A DNA stretch of 64,000 nucleotides from Nannocystis pusilla (GTDB lineage: Bacteria > Myxococcota_A > Polyangia > Nannocystales > Nannocystaceae). Shown one piece after another: positions 28,637 through 37,372 of this stretch (position 1 is the stretch's first letter; every line of letters begins with the position of its first letter). A program made the translations under genes and the position numbers. The notes beneath the pieces were generated by a model. That model searched no databases, was not told where the DNA came from, and was given only the letters and a program-made list of their open reading frames with translations. The stretch covers positions 6,425,168-6,489,167 of the forward strand of contig NZ_JAPNKE010000002.1 of assembly GCF_026626665.1 (NCBI RefSeq), in the 5' to 3' direction.

Positions 28637-28925
28637 TCACGTCAGCTCGACGCAAAGCACACCGTCGCGCCGACTGTCCTCGACCACCGCGAGCGCATCT
28701 TCCTGCCCGAGCAGCCACGCCCGTGCCTCGACCTCCGACAGCCGCAGCGATCAAGCCGCTTGCCCACATGGGTGTCCATTCAACGACGAACAGGCTGAGC
28801 ATCATCAGCCACAGGAAGACGAAGACACCTGTCGGGCGTCCTGCGATCTTCCAGACATCGGGTCGGTTCCAGAAGGCTGTCGTGGGGAAGAAACATAGCC
28901 GCTGGGGGCGATCGAGGTAGGCCAA
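28637..28925 (-). CDS. Small membrane protein, frame broken near 28745
   Basis: ATG 28925 starts MAYLDRPQRLCFFPTTAF, followed by one strong membrane helix (GVFVFLWLMMLSLFVVEW). The second half lies in another frame (LRLSEVEARAWLLGQEDALAVV, then VCVELT-like end and stop at 28637), and the two join with one indel near 28745. The reconstructed length is ~96 residues. No family was recognised. It is 61 bp downstream of the lipoprotein gene at 28987 on the same strand. Confidence 0.5.
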
Positions 28926-28986
28926 GTTCCCTCTCGGGTGGGCGTGGCGCCAGTGTTCTCATGAGTCGCCTACGCGGCCCGCCGCG

Positions 28987-29637
28987 TCAATGCCCGCCCG
29001 CCGCGTACAGCGGCAGCAGGGCGATCGTCTTGGCGAACCCGACCGGATCCTCGACCAGCGCCCGCCCGAGCTCGAGCGCCGCCTGCGTCCCCTCGGCGAC
29101 GATCGACTTGGCGAGCTCGATCGACACCGCCCCGCGATCGAAGCACCGCTCGGCCCGCAGCTCGCCGACCACCACGATGTCATCCGCACCTTCGCGGGTG
29201 AACGTGCAGTCGACGGTGAACGCGAAGAACCGCGCCTCGTAGTCCCACTCGCCCAGCTCCAGCGAACAATCCTCGGCCGGCACCCATCCGTCCTGCCCTG
29301 CGGCGTACAGGCCGATGTCGTTTTGCCACACCCCGCTCTCGTTCAGCTCGATGCTGACGCCGAAGGCCACCGGGTCGCTCTCGTCCGCCGCCATGGCGAA
29401 CGCGAAGCTGCGGTTGAACGCCCCGGTGTGCTCATTGTCGGTCCCGTCCATCTCGCACGACCCGGAAGGGTCGTCGGCCCACGCCGCTCGCTCGCCGCCC
29501 AGCTCGCGCTCCTCCCCGCCGGCGGCCAGCACCAGCGACGAGGTGACGATCGCCGGCTCGCGCTCGTGCCCCAGATCGGACACCAGCCTGCACGCGACGA
29601 GAGAACCCAACAACCCGGAGGCGACGTATTTGTGCAT
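28987..29637 (-). CDS. Hypothetical lipoprotein
   Basis: ATG 29637 gives MHKYVASGLLGSLVAC, a lipobox-type signal peptide. The mature ~200 residues show a beta-rich pattern (SFAFAMAADESDPVAFGVSIELNESGVW, DYEARFFAFTVDCTFTREGADDIVVVGEL) and two conserved-looking Cys, then a helical end (AALELGRALVEDPVGFAKTIALLPLY). There is no Thr-rich linker, unlike most lipoproteins here. The family was not recognised. Confidence 0.65.
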   Translation of the reverse strand: MHKYVASGLLGSLVACRLVSDLGHEREPAIVTSSLVLAAGGEERELGGERAAWADDPSGSCEMDGTDNEHTGAFNRSFAFAMAADESDPVAFGVSIELNESGVWQNDIGLYAAGQDGWVPAEDCSLELGEWDYEARFFAFTVDCTFTREGADDIVVVGELRAERCFDRGAVSIELAKSIVAEGTQAALELGRALVEDPVGFAKTIALLPLYAAGGH

Positions 29638-30072
29638 GGCGGTCGGCAAGGTAAGCGCGGGCCCAGCATAGGCGACGCGCTGCGCACTGTCACCTCGATC
29701 GTCGCGCAGCCCGCGCTACGCCGCCCCCGAGACCTCCCCGCTCCAGCGCCCGCGATCACGGAGCGACCTGCCCCCTCCGCGCCCCGGCGCCAATCCACCG
29801 CCTGCCCTTTAATACATGTCTCACGAGCCATCCGCCGCCGCGCCTCACCGCCGCGAAGCGCGAATTCGTCGGGGCTCGGGCCCTCGCGGGCGGTCACGGC
29901 GCGTCGATTCGCGGCGCCTCCGCACCGCGGGGCGGTCCGCAGACGACCGCATCAAGACGACGAGCAGGATTCGCACGGCGGCGGCGGTTCTGCGGCCGGC
30001 CGGGCCTCAGGGCGATCCTGCGCGGGCGGGCGCAACAATCGCACTCGCATCATGGTTCGCCGGAGACAAGCC
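29638..30072. other. Divergent intergenic region
   Basis: These ~435 bp separate the minus-strand lipoprotein from the plus-strand gene at 30073. They include TTTAATACATGTCTC at 29808-29822, one of the dispersed TTTAA..ACATGT motifs. The remainder is G+C-rich without a supported gene. Confidence 0.4.
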
Positions 30073-30819
30073 ATGAGCATTCAAAATTACATCGGACGAG
30101 TCCTCGGCGTGGCGATGGCCCCCCTCGCGTTCGTGGCCAGCGCGGTCCGCCGCGACCGGATCTTCCATCCCGACGGCGTGCTCTACCGGGCCGAGGTCAA
30201 GCCCGACGCGCAGCACGGCGCGCTCAAGCCCCTGGCCAAGCGCCTCGGCGGGGCCGCGCTGGTGCGCCTGTCGGGCGCGCTGTGGCGCTGGCCGCAGGGC
30301 CGCCGCCGCCCCGACCTGCTCGGCGTGGCGCTGCGCGTCCGCGGCAACGACGCGACCACGGTGCGCCTCCTGCCCGGCGACCAGGACCTCTCGTTCGTCA
30401 CCGCGACCACGGTCCTGCGCATGGCGGTGTCCACGTTCGCCACCGACACGGGCGACTACCTCGACAACTCCTATCATTCGATCTTCCCCTACCTCCTCGA
30501 CGACCTCGGCCGCGTCTATCTGCGCCTCGTCCCGCTCCAGCCCGCCCCCGCCGGCGCCGATCGCAACCAGCGCCTCGCGCTCGCGGTCGCCAAGGAGAAG
30601 GCGACCCTGCGCCTCGAGCTGCAGGCCGCGGCGCTCGGCGACGACTGGCACTCGCTCGCCACGATCGACCTGCGCGAGCGCCTCGAGGTCGACGAGGACG
30701 CGTTCGAGCTCCACCCCGGCACCTCGGCGATGGGCCTCGTCCCCGACGGCTTGGTGCAATCGGCTCGTCCCGAGATCTACGCCGCCAGCGAGGCCGGCCG
30801 CCGCCTCACCGAGCACTGA
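30073..30819 (+). CDS. Catalase-superfamily-like protein of unknown function
   Basis: This 248-residue protein starts at ATG 30073. The arrangement IFHPDGVLYRAEVKPD, RLGGAALVRLSGALWRWP, RPDLLGVALRVRGND, QDLSFVTATTVLRM, YLDNSYHSIFPYLLDDLGRVYLRLVP resembles the minimal catalase-like/phosphodiesterase-annotated proteins of actinobacteria, in which a reduced beta-barrel keeps the Arg/His pattern around a haem pocket. There is no signal peptide. The resemblance is from pattern reading only, so a peroxidase role is tentative. An ACATGT dyad follows its stop. Confidence 0.5.
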   Translation: MSIQNYIGRVLGVAMAPLAFVASAVRRDRIFHPDGVLYRAEVKPDAQHGALKPLAKRLGGAALVRLSGALWRWPQGRRRPDLLGVALRVRGNDATTVRLLPGDQDLSFVTATTVLRMAVSTFATDTGDYLDNSYHSIFPYLLDDLGRVYLRLVPLQPAPAGADRNQRLALAVAKEKATLRLELQAAALGDDWHSLATIDLRERLEVDEDAFELHPGTSAMGLVPDGLVQSARPEIYAASEAGRRLTEH

Positions 30820-30882
30820 CGGCCTCCGCGGCCGGTGGCGCAGCACCTGGCCGCCGCGGACCCGCCGCCTCGCTGAATCATC

Positions 30883-30907
30883 GCACATGTTTTTAAGGAC
30901 ATGTCGC
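30883..30907. terminator. ACATGT dyad downstream of the 30073 gene
   Basis: Two ACATGT sites flank TTTTAAGG (GC-ACATGT ... ACATGT-C-GC), a weak imperfect hairpin with the same core as the stronger copies at 11650, 32136, 42486, 56870 and 58633. It lies 64 bp after the stop at 30819, between co-directional genes. Confidence 0.35.
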
Positions 30908-31014
30908 ATTGCGGGCGCGTCGCCCCGGCGGTCACCCTGAGGGCGCTCCCGGCTGTCGTCGCGTCACGCCGTCGTCGCTCGCGAGAGAGAGCCCACGTTC
31001 GCCGCGAACGCCGC

Positions 31015-31401
31015 ATGTCCGGGCGCGAGGGATGCGGGCTAGTGTCGCGCCGCCTGTCCCTCTCGACCGCCAACCTTGCGATCTTCACCGCCGTCACCGC
31101 AGTGCTCGACGGCGTCGACCGGCGCTCCGCGGCGCTGGCGACGGTGATCGCTCGCACCGGTTCGGCGCCGCAGGTGATCGGGGCGCGGCTGCTGCTCCAC
31201 GACGACGGGCAGCTGCGCGGGACCGTGGGCGGCGGCGCGATCGAGGCCCAGGTGCTGGCGGCCTGTCGCGCGGTGCTCGACGATCGCCTGCCGCGGCGGA
31301 TCGCCGCGCACCTCGTGCGTGACCTCGGCATGTGCTGCGGCGGCAGCATGGAGGTGTTCATCGAACACCTCGAGCCGCCCCGCGCGGAGGCACATGCCTG
31401 A
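31015..31401 (+). CDS. XdhC/CoxI-family N-terminal domain protein
   Basis: This 128-residue protein starts at ATG 31015. Its centre and end match the N-terminal XdhC_CoxI domain: LATVIARTGSAPQVIGARLLLHDDG, LRGTVGGGAIEAQVL and LVRDLGMCCGGSMEVFIE with the conserved Gly-rich loop and CCGG. The full-length family has a second, Rossmann domain (XdhC_C) that is absent here, so this is a stand-alone N-terminal module, as found for some maturation partners of molybdenum hydroxylases. No molybdenum hydroxylase gene is in the window. It overlaps the hydroxylase gene by 8 bp. Confidence 0.85.
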   Translation: MSGREGCGLVSRRLSLSTANLAIFTAVTAVLDGVDRRSAALATVIARTGSAPQVIGARLLLHDDGQLRGTVGGGAIEAQVLAACRAVLDDRLPRRIAAHLVRDLGMCCGGSMEVFIEHLEPPRAEAHA

Positions 31402-31957
31402 GCGCCGGCCCGCGCGCTGGCGGCGGCTGCTCGCCTGCAAGCAGCACGGCCTGACCTTCGCGGCGCTGGCGGTCGGCGAGGCGTGGCTGTGCGTCCGCGC
31501 GAGCGCGACCCCCTTCGTCGTGTTCGCGGGCACGTGGCTCTTGGGCCTCGCGACGTGGACCCTCCTGGAGTACCTGCTGCACCGCTTCGCCTTCCACTTG
31601 CCGCCGGCGCACCCGCTCGCGCTGTTCGGGGCGCGCCAGCACTTCGACCACCACGCCGCGCCCGATCGCACTCCGATCACCAAGCCGCTGGCGCTCACCA
31701 TCCCGGCGCTGCTGATCGGCTGGCTCGCGGCCCGCTGGTTGACCGGCGCCGAGCTCGTCGCGCCGCTGTGGGCCGGCCTCGTCGCGGGCTACCTCGGATA
31801 CGAGGTGATGCACGTCGCCGCCCACGTCCTCGCGCCCGCGGAGCACCCGCTGGCTTCCTTCCAGCGCGCGCACCTCGACCACCACGTCGACATCCGCAGC
31901 AACTTCGGCATCACCTCCCCGCTGTGGGACGTGCTGCTCGGCACGCGTCGCCGCTGA
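31394..31957 (+). CDS. Fatty-acid hydroxylase / sterol-desaturase-family membrane protein
   Basis: This 187-residue integral membrane protein starts at ATG 31394. The di-iron histidine clusters are present in order: LEYLLHRFAFH, ARQHFDHH, GYEVMHVAAH and RAHLDHH, followed by the family end NFGITSPLWDVLLGT. Hydrophobic helices lie between them (FVVFAGTWLLGLATWTLL, LALTIPALLIGWLAARWL). Members hydroxylate or desaturate lipid chains or ring compounds in the membrane using O2. It is translationally coupled to the XdhC-like gene, an unusual pairing. It is convergent with the T6SS-type genes and separated from them by tandem hairpins. Confidence 0.92.
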   Translation: MPERRPARWRRLLACKQHGLTFAALAVGEAWLCVRASATPFVVFAGTWLLGLATWTLLEYLLHRFAFHLPPAHPLALFGARQHFDHHAAPDRTPITKPLALTIPALLIGWLAARWLTGAELVAPLWAGLVAGYLGYEVMHVAAHVLAPAEHPLASFQRAHLDHHVDIRSNFGITSPLWDVLLGTRRR

Positions 31958-32021
31958 TCCGCAGGCTCCCGCTCACCCCGGCCGGCGCGCGGAAGATTGA
32001 ACGCGCCGGCTGCGGCCGTGC

Positions 32022-32151
32022 ATGTCCCCGGGGCCAGGTCGTGAGCGCCCACGGACGCGCGAGCCGAGCGCGAATCATATGTCCCCGGGGCCATGTCGTG
32101 AGCGCCGACGCACGCCCTAGCCGAGCACGCGGCATATGTCCCCGGGGACAT
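32022..32151. repeat. 57-bp tandem repeat of hairpins between convergent genes
   Basis: Three copies of ATGTCCCCGGGG begin at 32022, 32079 and 32136, exactly 57 bp apart. The intervening unit (GTCGTGAGCGCC, ACG, AGCCGAGC) is also repeated with few changes. The third copy is the perfect 16-bp palindrome ATGTCCCCGGGGACAT (32136-32151), and the first two are decayed to GGGGCCA on the right arm. The block fills the gap between convergent genes (stops at 31957 and 32156), as expected for a multiplied bidirectional terminator. Confidence 0.8.
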
Positions 32152-32155
32152 GTCG

Positions 32156-33403
32156 TCACTCGACCGGCGCCATCGCCGCCAGCGCACGCAGCTGCAGGGC
32201 CGTCGGCGCCGCGAGCAGGACCCGCGGCCGGCTCGCGGGCGGCAGGGCGAGCGTGAGCTCGAGCAGGTACCCGGGTCGCCGCCGCATCGCGCCGAACCGC
32301 AGCCCCCGGGCCAACGCCGCAGGTGAATGCGCCGCCCCGGCCACGTATCGCCGACCGTCGACGAAGCGCTCGCGATGTCGCGTCCACCACTGCAGCACCG
32401 CCATCGGATCGGCGCGCGGCAGGTCGTCCTCGGGGCGGTGCTCGAGCGCCTCGTCGTCCTCGCGCGGCAGGTCCATGTGCGCCGCCGCGAGGTCGACGCC
32501 GGTCACCGCCGAGAAGACCTCGCCCGCCAGCGGACCCGCGACGGGATCCTCGAGCCATTCGAGCGCCGCGTCGACGACCTCGGGCGTGCCGTGGAAGCCG
32601 AGCGCCCACAACGCGGCCACGCGTCGCTTGCGATCGCCCAGCGCCGCCACGATCGCCGCGATGTCATCGGTCTCCCCGCCGAGCGCCAGCAGCAGCATCG
32701 CCGCCCCGCCGTCGACCTCGCGCATGCGCTCGCGCGCGCGGGCCCACGCGGGCGCGAGGCCCATGCGCACCCCCGCGTCGATGGCCGCGTCCAGCACCGA
32801 CGGCCCCAGCTCCTGCAGGCCTGCGGTCACCGCCCGCACGAAGCGCCCCAGGTCGGGCTCGTCGGCCACCGCCCGCAGCGCCATCGCCCGCGTCGCCGCG
32901 TCGTCGCTGGCCAGCAGCAGCCCCAGTGCGTCGCCGAGCGGCGCGTGGTGCAGCGCCAGCACCTCGGCCGCGGCCGCCATCACCGCCTCGTCGTAATCGG
33001 CCAGCAGCTCGCGCAATCGCGGTCCTGTCATCGCCGGATCGACGCACGCCAGCGCCCGCACCAGCGGCGCGCGCTGCTGCGGCCGCGCGCGCAGCACCTC
33101 GACGATCGCCGCGAGCGCCTCTTCGCGCCGCGGACCCTGCAGCAGCGCCAGCGCGGCCGCGCTGACCCGGGCCGGTTCGTCGCTCGCCAGCGCCGGCAAC
33201 AGCAACCGCTCGGCCACCACGGGCCCGCCGACCGCGAGCCCCTCGAGGTGCGCGAACAGCCGCTCCTCGGGCCCCTCGGCCACCTCGTCGAGCGTGTAAT
33301 CCGGCGCGACCAGGCTGTGCCGCCACACGCCCCACAAGAACTCCGCCTCGTCGAGGTGCTCCTCGACGACATCCCACAGCGGTTCGACCTCGACGCGACG
33401 CAT
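32156..33403 (-). CDS. TIGR02270-family HEAT-repeat protein of T6SS loci
   Basis: This 415-residue protein is made of HEAT-like helical pairs (GPVVAERLLLPALASDEPARVSAAALALLQ, LVRALACVDPAMTGPRLRELLADYDE, ALGDRKRRVAALWALGFHGTPEVV). It carries the family's C-terminal part (VFSAVTGVDLAAAHMDLPREDDE, DPMAVLQWWTRHRERF, GQR-like GRRYVAG). TIGR02270 proteins are almost always found beside VgrG and DUF2169/DUF4150 genes. Here it is the last gene of the minus-strand VgrG operon, starting 4 bp after the DUF6484-like stop. A role as effector-loading scaffold is inferred from context, not known. Confidence 0.85.
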   Translation of the reverse strand: MRRVEVEPLWDVVEEHLDEAEFLWGVWRHSLVAPDYTLDEVAEGPEERLFAHLEGLAVGGPVVAERLLLPALASDEPARVSAAALALLQGPRREEALAAIVEVLRARPQQRAPLVRALACVDPAMTGPRLRELLADYDEAVMAAAAEVLALHHAPLGDALGLLLASDDAATRAMALRAVADEPDLGRFVRAVTAGLQELGPSVLDAAIDAGVRMGLAPAWARARERMREVDGGAAMLLLALGGETDDIAAIVAALGDRKRRVAALWALGFHGTPEVVDAALEWLEDPVAGPLAGEVFSAVTGVDLAAAHMDLPREDDEALEHRPEDDLPRADPMAVLQWWTRHRERFVDGRRYVAGAAHSPAALARGLRFGAMRRRPGYLLELTLALPPASRPRVLLAAPTALQLRALAAMAPVE

Positions 33404-33407
33404 GGCC

Positions 33408-33877
33408 TCAGTTGATCTGGACCGAGCCGCCCTTGATCCGGTTTGTCCCGCGCGCGTGCGTCTCGACGTACGCGCCGCGGATGACGAGCTTGCCGTCCTT
33501 CTTGAGCGAGATCGACGCCTCCCCGCAGCGCAGCTCGAGCTCCTCCTCGCCGGTCACGGCCACGCGCTCGCCGGCGACCCGCGCTCTTCGCTTCGGCGCC
33601 GCGTCCTGCACGAGGCCGACGATCAGCGGCCGCTCCGGATCGCCGCCCTCGAACAACAAGGCCGCCGGCGTGCGCGCGGCCGCGGCCCGGCGCAGCGCGG
33701 CGCGATCGAGCGCGACGAGCAGGCGCGCCGGCACCGGCCCGGCCGGGTTGCCGGGGTAATCGACGATGCAGCCGCGCTCTCTTCGAATGCGACGACGGTC
33801 CCGACGATCGCGGCCGGCAACACCGGCGCCGGTGGGACCAGCTGGACGACTGCGGAGGAACTCGATCTGCGCGCCAT
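33408..33877 (-). CDS. DUF6484-like T6SS accessory protein, frame broken near 33778
   Basis: The reconstructed length is ~156 residues from ATG 33877 (MARRSSSSAVVQLVPPAPVLP). IVGTVVAFEE, then after joining frames GCIVDYPGNPAGPVPARLLVALDRAAL, VLLFEGGDP-like LFEGGDPERPLIVGLV, and the beta-rich tail LELRCGEASISLKKDGKLVIRGAYVETHARGTNRIKGGSVQIN are typical of DUF6484. These small proteins are encoded directly after VgrG, and their tail mirrors the VgrG beta-helix end (compare KTGELSIQAG in VgrG). It may cap or bind the VgrG spike. One extra or missing G in GCGCGGC near 33778 breaks the frame. Confidence 0.75.
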
Positions 33878-33891
33878 CGTGAGGCTCCTGC

Positions 33892-36090
33892 TCAGTTGAG
33901 CTTGATCATGGCGCCCCGCACCGTGATCCGGCCGCTCGCCTGCACATCGAGCTTGCCGGCCTGGATGGACAGTTCGCCGGTCTTCTTGACGACGATCGTC
34001 GCGCCGCCGCACTGGAAGGTCAGCTTGTCGGCGACCACCACGCTCGCCTGCTTGCCGACCGAGACGTTGAGGCTCTGCCCGGCCGTGACGTTGACGTGGC
34101 GACCGGCCCCGAGCGCGAGGTTGTGGCCCGCGCTCGCGGTGATGTTCTCGGCCGCCTGCACCGACTTTCCGCCGCCGATCTGCTCCGAGCTGTCGCCGCC
34201 GACGGCCACGCTCTTGCCGAGCCCGACCTGCTCCGCCTTCGCCATTCCCACCGTCTCGTTCATCACCCCGCCGACGCTGACCTGATACGCCGCGCCGATC
34301 GTCAGCGCGCTGGCCAGCGTCACCGCCTCGGACTTGGCCGCGCCGATCACCGTCGACTGGTGGGCGCCGACCGCCAGCGACATGTTGCCGGCGATCGTCT
34401 CGGTGTGGTCGTTGCCGACCTGGATCGTCCGATCGTGGCCGACCGCATCGGTGTGATCGCGGCCGACCGACTCGCTGTGATCGTTGCCGATCGTCAATGA
34501 CGCGTCGTGCCCGATCTGCTCCCCGTGGTCGTTCTCGACGATCACGTTCCAGTCGCGCTGCCCGTGGATGTAGATCTCCTCGCGACCCTTCGCGTCTTCG
34601 AAGCGCAGCTCGTTCGACCCGCCGCCGCCCGGCGTCGACTCCGTCTTGAGCGTGCTGCGGGTCTTGTCGGCCGGCAGCGGATACGGCGGCGCGTTGAGCC
34701 CCGTGTACACGCTGCCGGTGACGAGCGGCCGGTCGGGGTCGCCCTCGAGGAATTCGACGATCACCTCGTGCCCGACCCGCGGGATGAACAGCGCCCCGAA
34801 GCCGTTGCCGGCCCACGCCTGGCCGACGCGGACCCAGCACGAGCTGTTCTCGTCGCGCGTGCCCTGGCGGTCCCAGTGGAACTGCACCTTCACCCGCCCG
34901 TGCTCGTCGACGTGCACCTCCTCGCCGGGCGGGCCGACCACCGTCGCGGTCTGGGCGCCGCGGACCTGCGGGCGCGGCGTCCGTCGCGGCGCGCGGTACG
35001 GCAATTTCTTGTCGGCGCACTCGAACTCGTTCGAATAGTGGAACGTGTCGTACGCGCCCTCGTCGAGCGCCTGCGGCTGCTCGCCGCGATGCGTCACCCG
35101 CACGACGCGGTAGTCGCCCTCGAGGTGGCCGCGGATCGGGTCGGACAGCGTGAACGCGAAGCCGGGCACCAGGCGCGGGCTGTCACTCGTGCCCACCCCG
35201 CGCCGGCGGCCGGCCTGCAGCGCCTCGAGCCGCAGGCGCGCCTGCTGCCCGCCGTGGTGCGGCGCGCCCTTGCCCGTCTCCTGATACCCGCCCGGGTAAT
35301 CGTACACCTCGCGCTCGCCGTCGCCCTCGCTCGCCTCCATCGCCCGATCGGGCTGGTGCAGGTTGCGGTCGCGCAGCGAGACCCGCTGCGGCCGCAGGCC
35401 CTCGCTCAGGCGAAACGTCTTGAGGTGCTCCTGCTCGGCCTCCGAGTTGAAGCTCAAAGTCGGGTCGCCCTCGATCGGGTCGCTGGCGTCGCCGCGGTCC
35501 GTCATCACCAGCACGTGCCGCGTCTCGCTGTGCTCGTGATAATAAAAAATCCCCGCGTCCTCCATCAGCCGGCCGATGAATTCGAGGTCGCTCTCGCGGT
35601 ACTGCACACAATAATCGCGCGGCGCGTATGCGGCCTGCAGGTCGAGGCGGAAGTCGGAGCGCGGGATGCCGGCGCTCTCGAGCACCTTCGTCAAGATCTG
35701 CGGCGTCGACTGCTTCTGGAAGATCCGGCAATCGTGACGCTGCTGCAGGCGCCAGATCGCCGGCGCCAGCGTCAGCTCGTACAGGGTGTAGCTCGAGCTC
35801 TCGCCGATGTAGCCCGCCTCGCACACGAGCCCGTGCACGTGGCGCGTGGCGTGCAGCCCCTCGATCGTCAGCACGGCGGGCTTGCCGACCAGCTCGTCGA
35901 GCGAGATCGTGGCCGCGGCCAGCTCGATGCGGAACTCGAACAGCGCCGAGATCGCCTCGCGACCGGTGAAACGGACCACGCGCAGCTCCTCGCCGCAACC
36001 CTCGACGGCGAACGTGAACAGCGCGCGATTGCCGAGGAGCGCCGGCAGGCCATCGGAGGACACGGCCGACAACGTGACATGGATCGCCAT
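33892..36090 (-). CDS. vgrG: VgrG (TssI) type VI secretion spike protein
   Basis: This 732-residue protein starts at ATG 36090. The gp27-like N-terminal half is standard (LRVVRFTGREAISALFEFRIELA, YRESDLEFIGRLMEDAGIFYYHEH). The gp5-like OB-fold follows (ATVVGPPGEEVHVDEHGRVKVQFHWDR, SSCWVRVGQAWAGNGFGALFIPRVGHEVIVEFLEGDPDRPLVTGSVY). The C-terminal beta-helix has regular repeats (GNDHSESVGRDHTDAVGHDRTIQVGNDH) and ends RITVRGAMIKLN. VgrG trimers tip the T6SS tube and carry effectors. No extra effector domain is fused. Codons for GIFYYH near 35545 are unusually AT-rich. No core Tss genes are present, so this is an orphan vgrG island. It is divergent from DUF2169. Confidence 0.97.
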   Translation of the reverse strand: MAIHVTLSAVSSDGLPALLGNRALFTFAVEGCGEELRVVRFTGREAISALFEFRIELAAATISLDELVGKPAVLTIEGLHATRHVHGLVCEAGYIGESSSYTLYELTLAPAIWRLQQRHDCRIFQKQSTPQILTKVLESAGIPRSDFRLDLQAAYAPRDYCVQYRESDLEFIGRLMEDAGIFYYHEHSETRHVLVMTDRGDASDPIEGDPTLSFNSEAEQEHLKTFRLSEGLRPQRVSLRDRNLHQPDRAMEASEGDGEREVYDYPGGYQETGKGAPHHGGQQARLRLEALQAGRRRGVGTSDSPRLVPGFAFTLSDPIRGHLEGDYRVVRVTHRGEQPQALDEGAYDTFHYSNEFECADKKLPYRAPRRTPRPQVRGAQTATVVGPPGEEVHVDEHGRVKVQFHWDRQGTRDENSSCWVRVGQAWAGNGFGALFIPRVGHEVIVEFLEGDPDRPLVTGSVYTGLNAPPYPLPADKTRSTLKTESTPGGGGSNELRFEDAKGREEIYIHGQRDWNVIVENDHGEQIGHDASLTIGNDHSESVGRDHTDAVGHDRTIQVGNDHTETIAGNMSLAVGAHQSTVIGAAKSEAVTLASALTIGAAYQVSVGGVMNETVGMAKAEQVGLGKSVAVGGDSSEQIGGGKSVQAAENITASAGHNLALGAGRHVNVTAGQSLNVSVGKQASVVVADKLTFQCGGATIVVKKTGELSIQAGKLDVQASGRITVRGAMIKLN

Positions 36091-36389
36091 GACGGCAAGC
36101 CGCCGCGGTCGCGCGCTCGGGCTCGCCAGCCCGCGGGCAGGGCGGGCCTCACGCATGATTCGTCGCGCTGGGGGCGAGCGGATGCACAATGAGGTCCGCC
36201 GACTGCGGATGCGCGAGTTGCTCTCCTCGCGCCCGCGCGGCGCGTCCGCCCGCGCCTCGGCCTCCTGGTGCGACGCCGACGAATTCTCGCGCCGGGCCTC
36301 GTGCCGAGCGCCGCAGCATGTGCCAGGACAAGCGGTGACGACCGCATGAGTGTGCATATTCGAGCGCGCGCGGGCCGACCGGAGGCAGC

Positions 36390-37372
36390 ATGACCGTCCT
36401 CCACAATGGACCCCCTTCGCGGCCCAGGCGAGCCCATCCGTGGATCGCTACGGCCGGGATGTTTTGGTCGTCTGCCTCGCCGGCACCTTCGTCATGGACG
36501 AGGCCACGCGCGTCGCTCACGAGCAGGTCGCCGCGCCGATCGAAGACATCTATTGGGGGGAGCCCGGAGCCTCGAGCCTGCGGATCGCCGGCCAGACCAC
36601 GTATGATCGCCCCGGCACGGACATCTACCTCGAGGGGTTCGCCTGGACCCCGGGTGGGCGACCTGCCGAGCGTTCGCGCGTCGACGTCCGCGTCGGCCCG
36701 TGCCACGTCACCGCGACGATCACCGGCGAGCGCGTGTGGACCCGCGGGCTCACGGGGCTGCGTCCGTCGGCCCCCCGGCCATTCACGCAATTGCCGCTGC
36801 GCTACGAATACAGCGCCGGCGGCCCCGACGATCCGCGCAATCCGGTCGGCCGCGGCTACCGCTCGGCGCAGGCGGCCGAGGGCCAGCCGCTCCCCGCGAT
36901 CGAGGCCGAGGACGCTCCGTGCGAGCGCTGGGAGGATCGCCCCCCGCCCGTCGGGTTCGGACCTATCGCCCCTCAATGGCAGCCCCGATTGGGTCACGCC
37001 GGCACCTACGATTCGCAATGGATGGAGCAGCGCGCTCCCCTGTGGCCGACCGATCTCGACCCGCGCTTCTTCAACGCCGCCGCTCCCGGCCTGGTGGCCA
37101 CGCCCGGGCTCGTCGGCGACGAACCCGTGCGGCTCGAGGGCGTGAGCCCCGACGGACCGATCGCGTTTCGCCTGCCCCGCCTCCGCCTGCGGGCCACCCT
37201 GCAGCGCCGGCGAGGTCGCCAGGCCCAGCCCATGGCCCTCGACGCGGTCGCCCTGGCGACGGAGGTCCGCCGCTTCACCCTGTACTGGCGGACCTCCTTC
37301 GCCGTCGCGGACGACTGGCTCGAGCTCGAGGGCGTCCACGTCCGCACCCTCGAATCATGGGAGGCCCCATGA
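36390..37372 (+). CDS. DUF2169-family T6SS effector adaptor, frame broken near 36411
   Basis: ATG 36390 starts MTVLHNG and joins the main frame as TPFAAQASPSVDRYGRDVLVVCLAGTF if one G is restored near 36411. Family landmarks include DIYWGEPGASSLRIAGQTTYDRPGTDIYLEGFAW, DVRVGPCHVTATITGERVW, FTQLPLRYEYSAGG and PVGRGYRS. The reconstructed length is ~328 residues. DUF2169 proteins act as adaptors that load PAAR-like (DUF4150) effectors onto VgrG. It is the first gene of a plus-strand operon and overlaps the next gene by 4 bp (ATGA). The 299 bp between its start and the vgrG start hold the divergent promoters. Confidence 0.88.
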
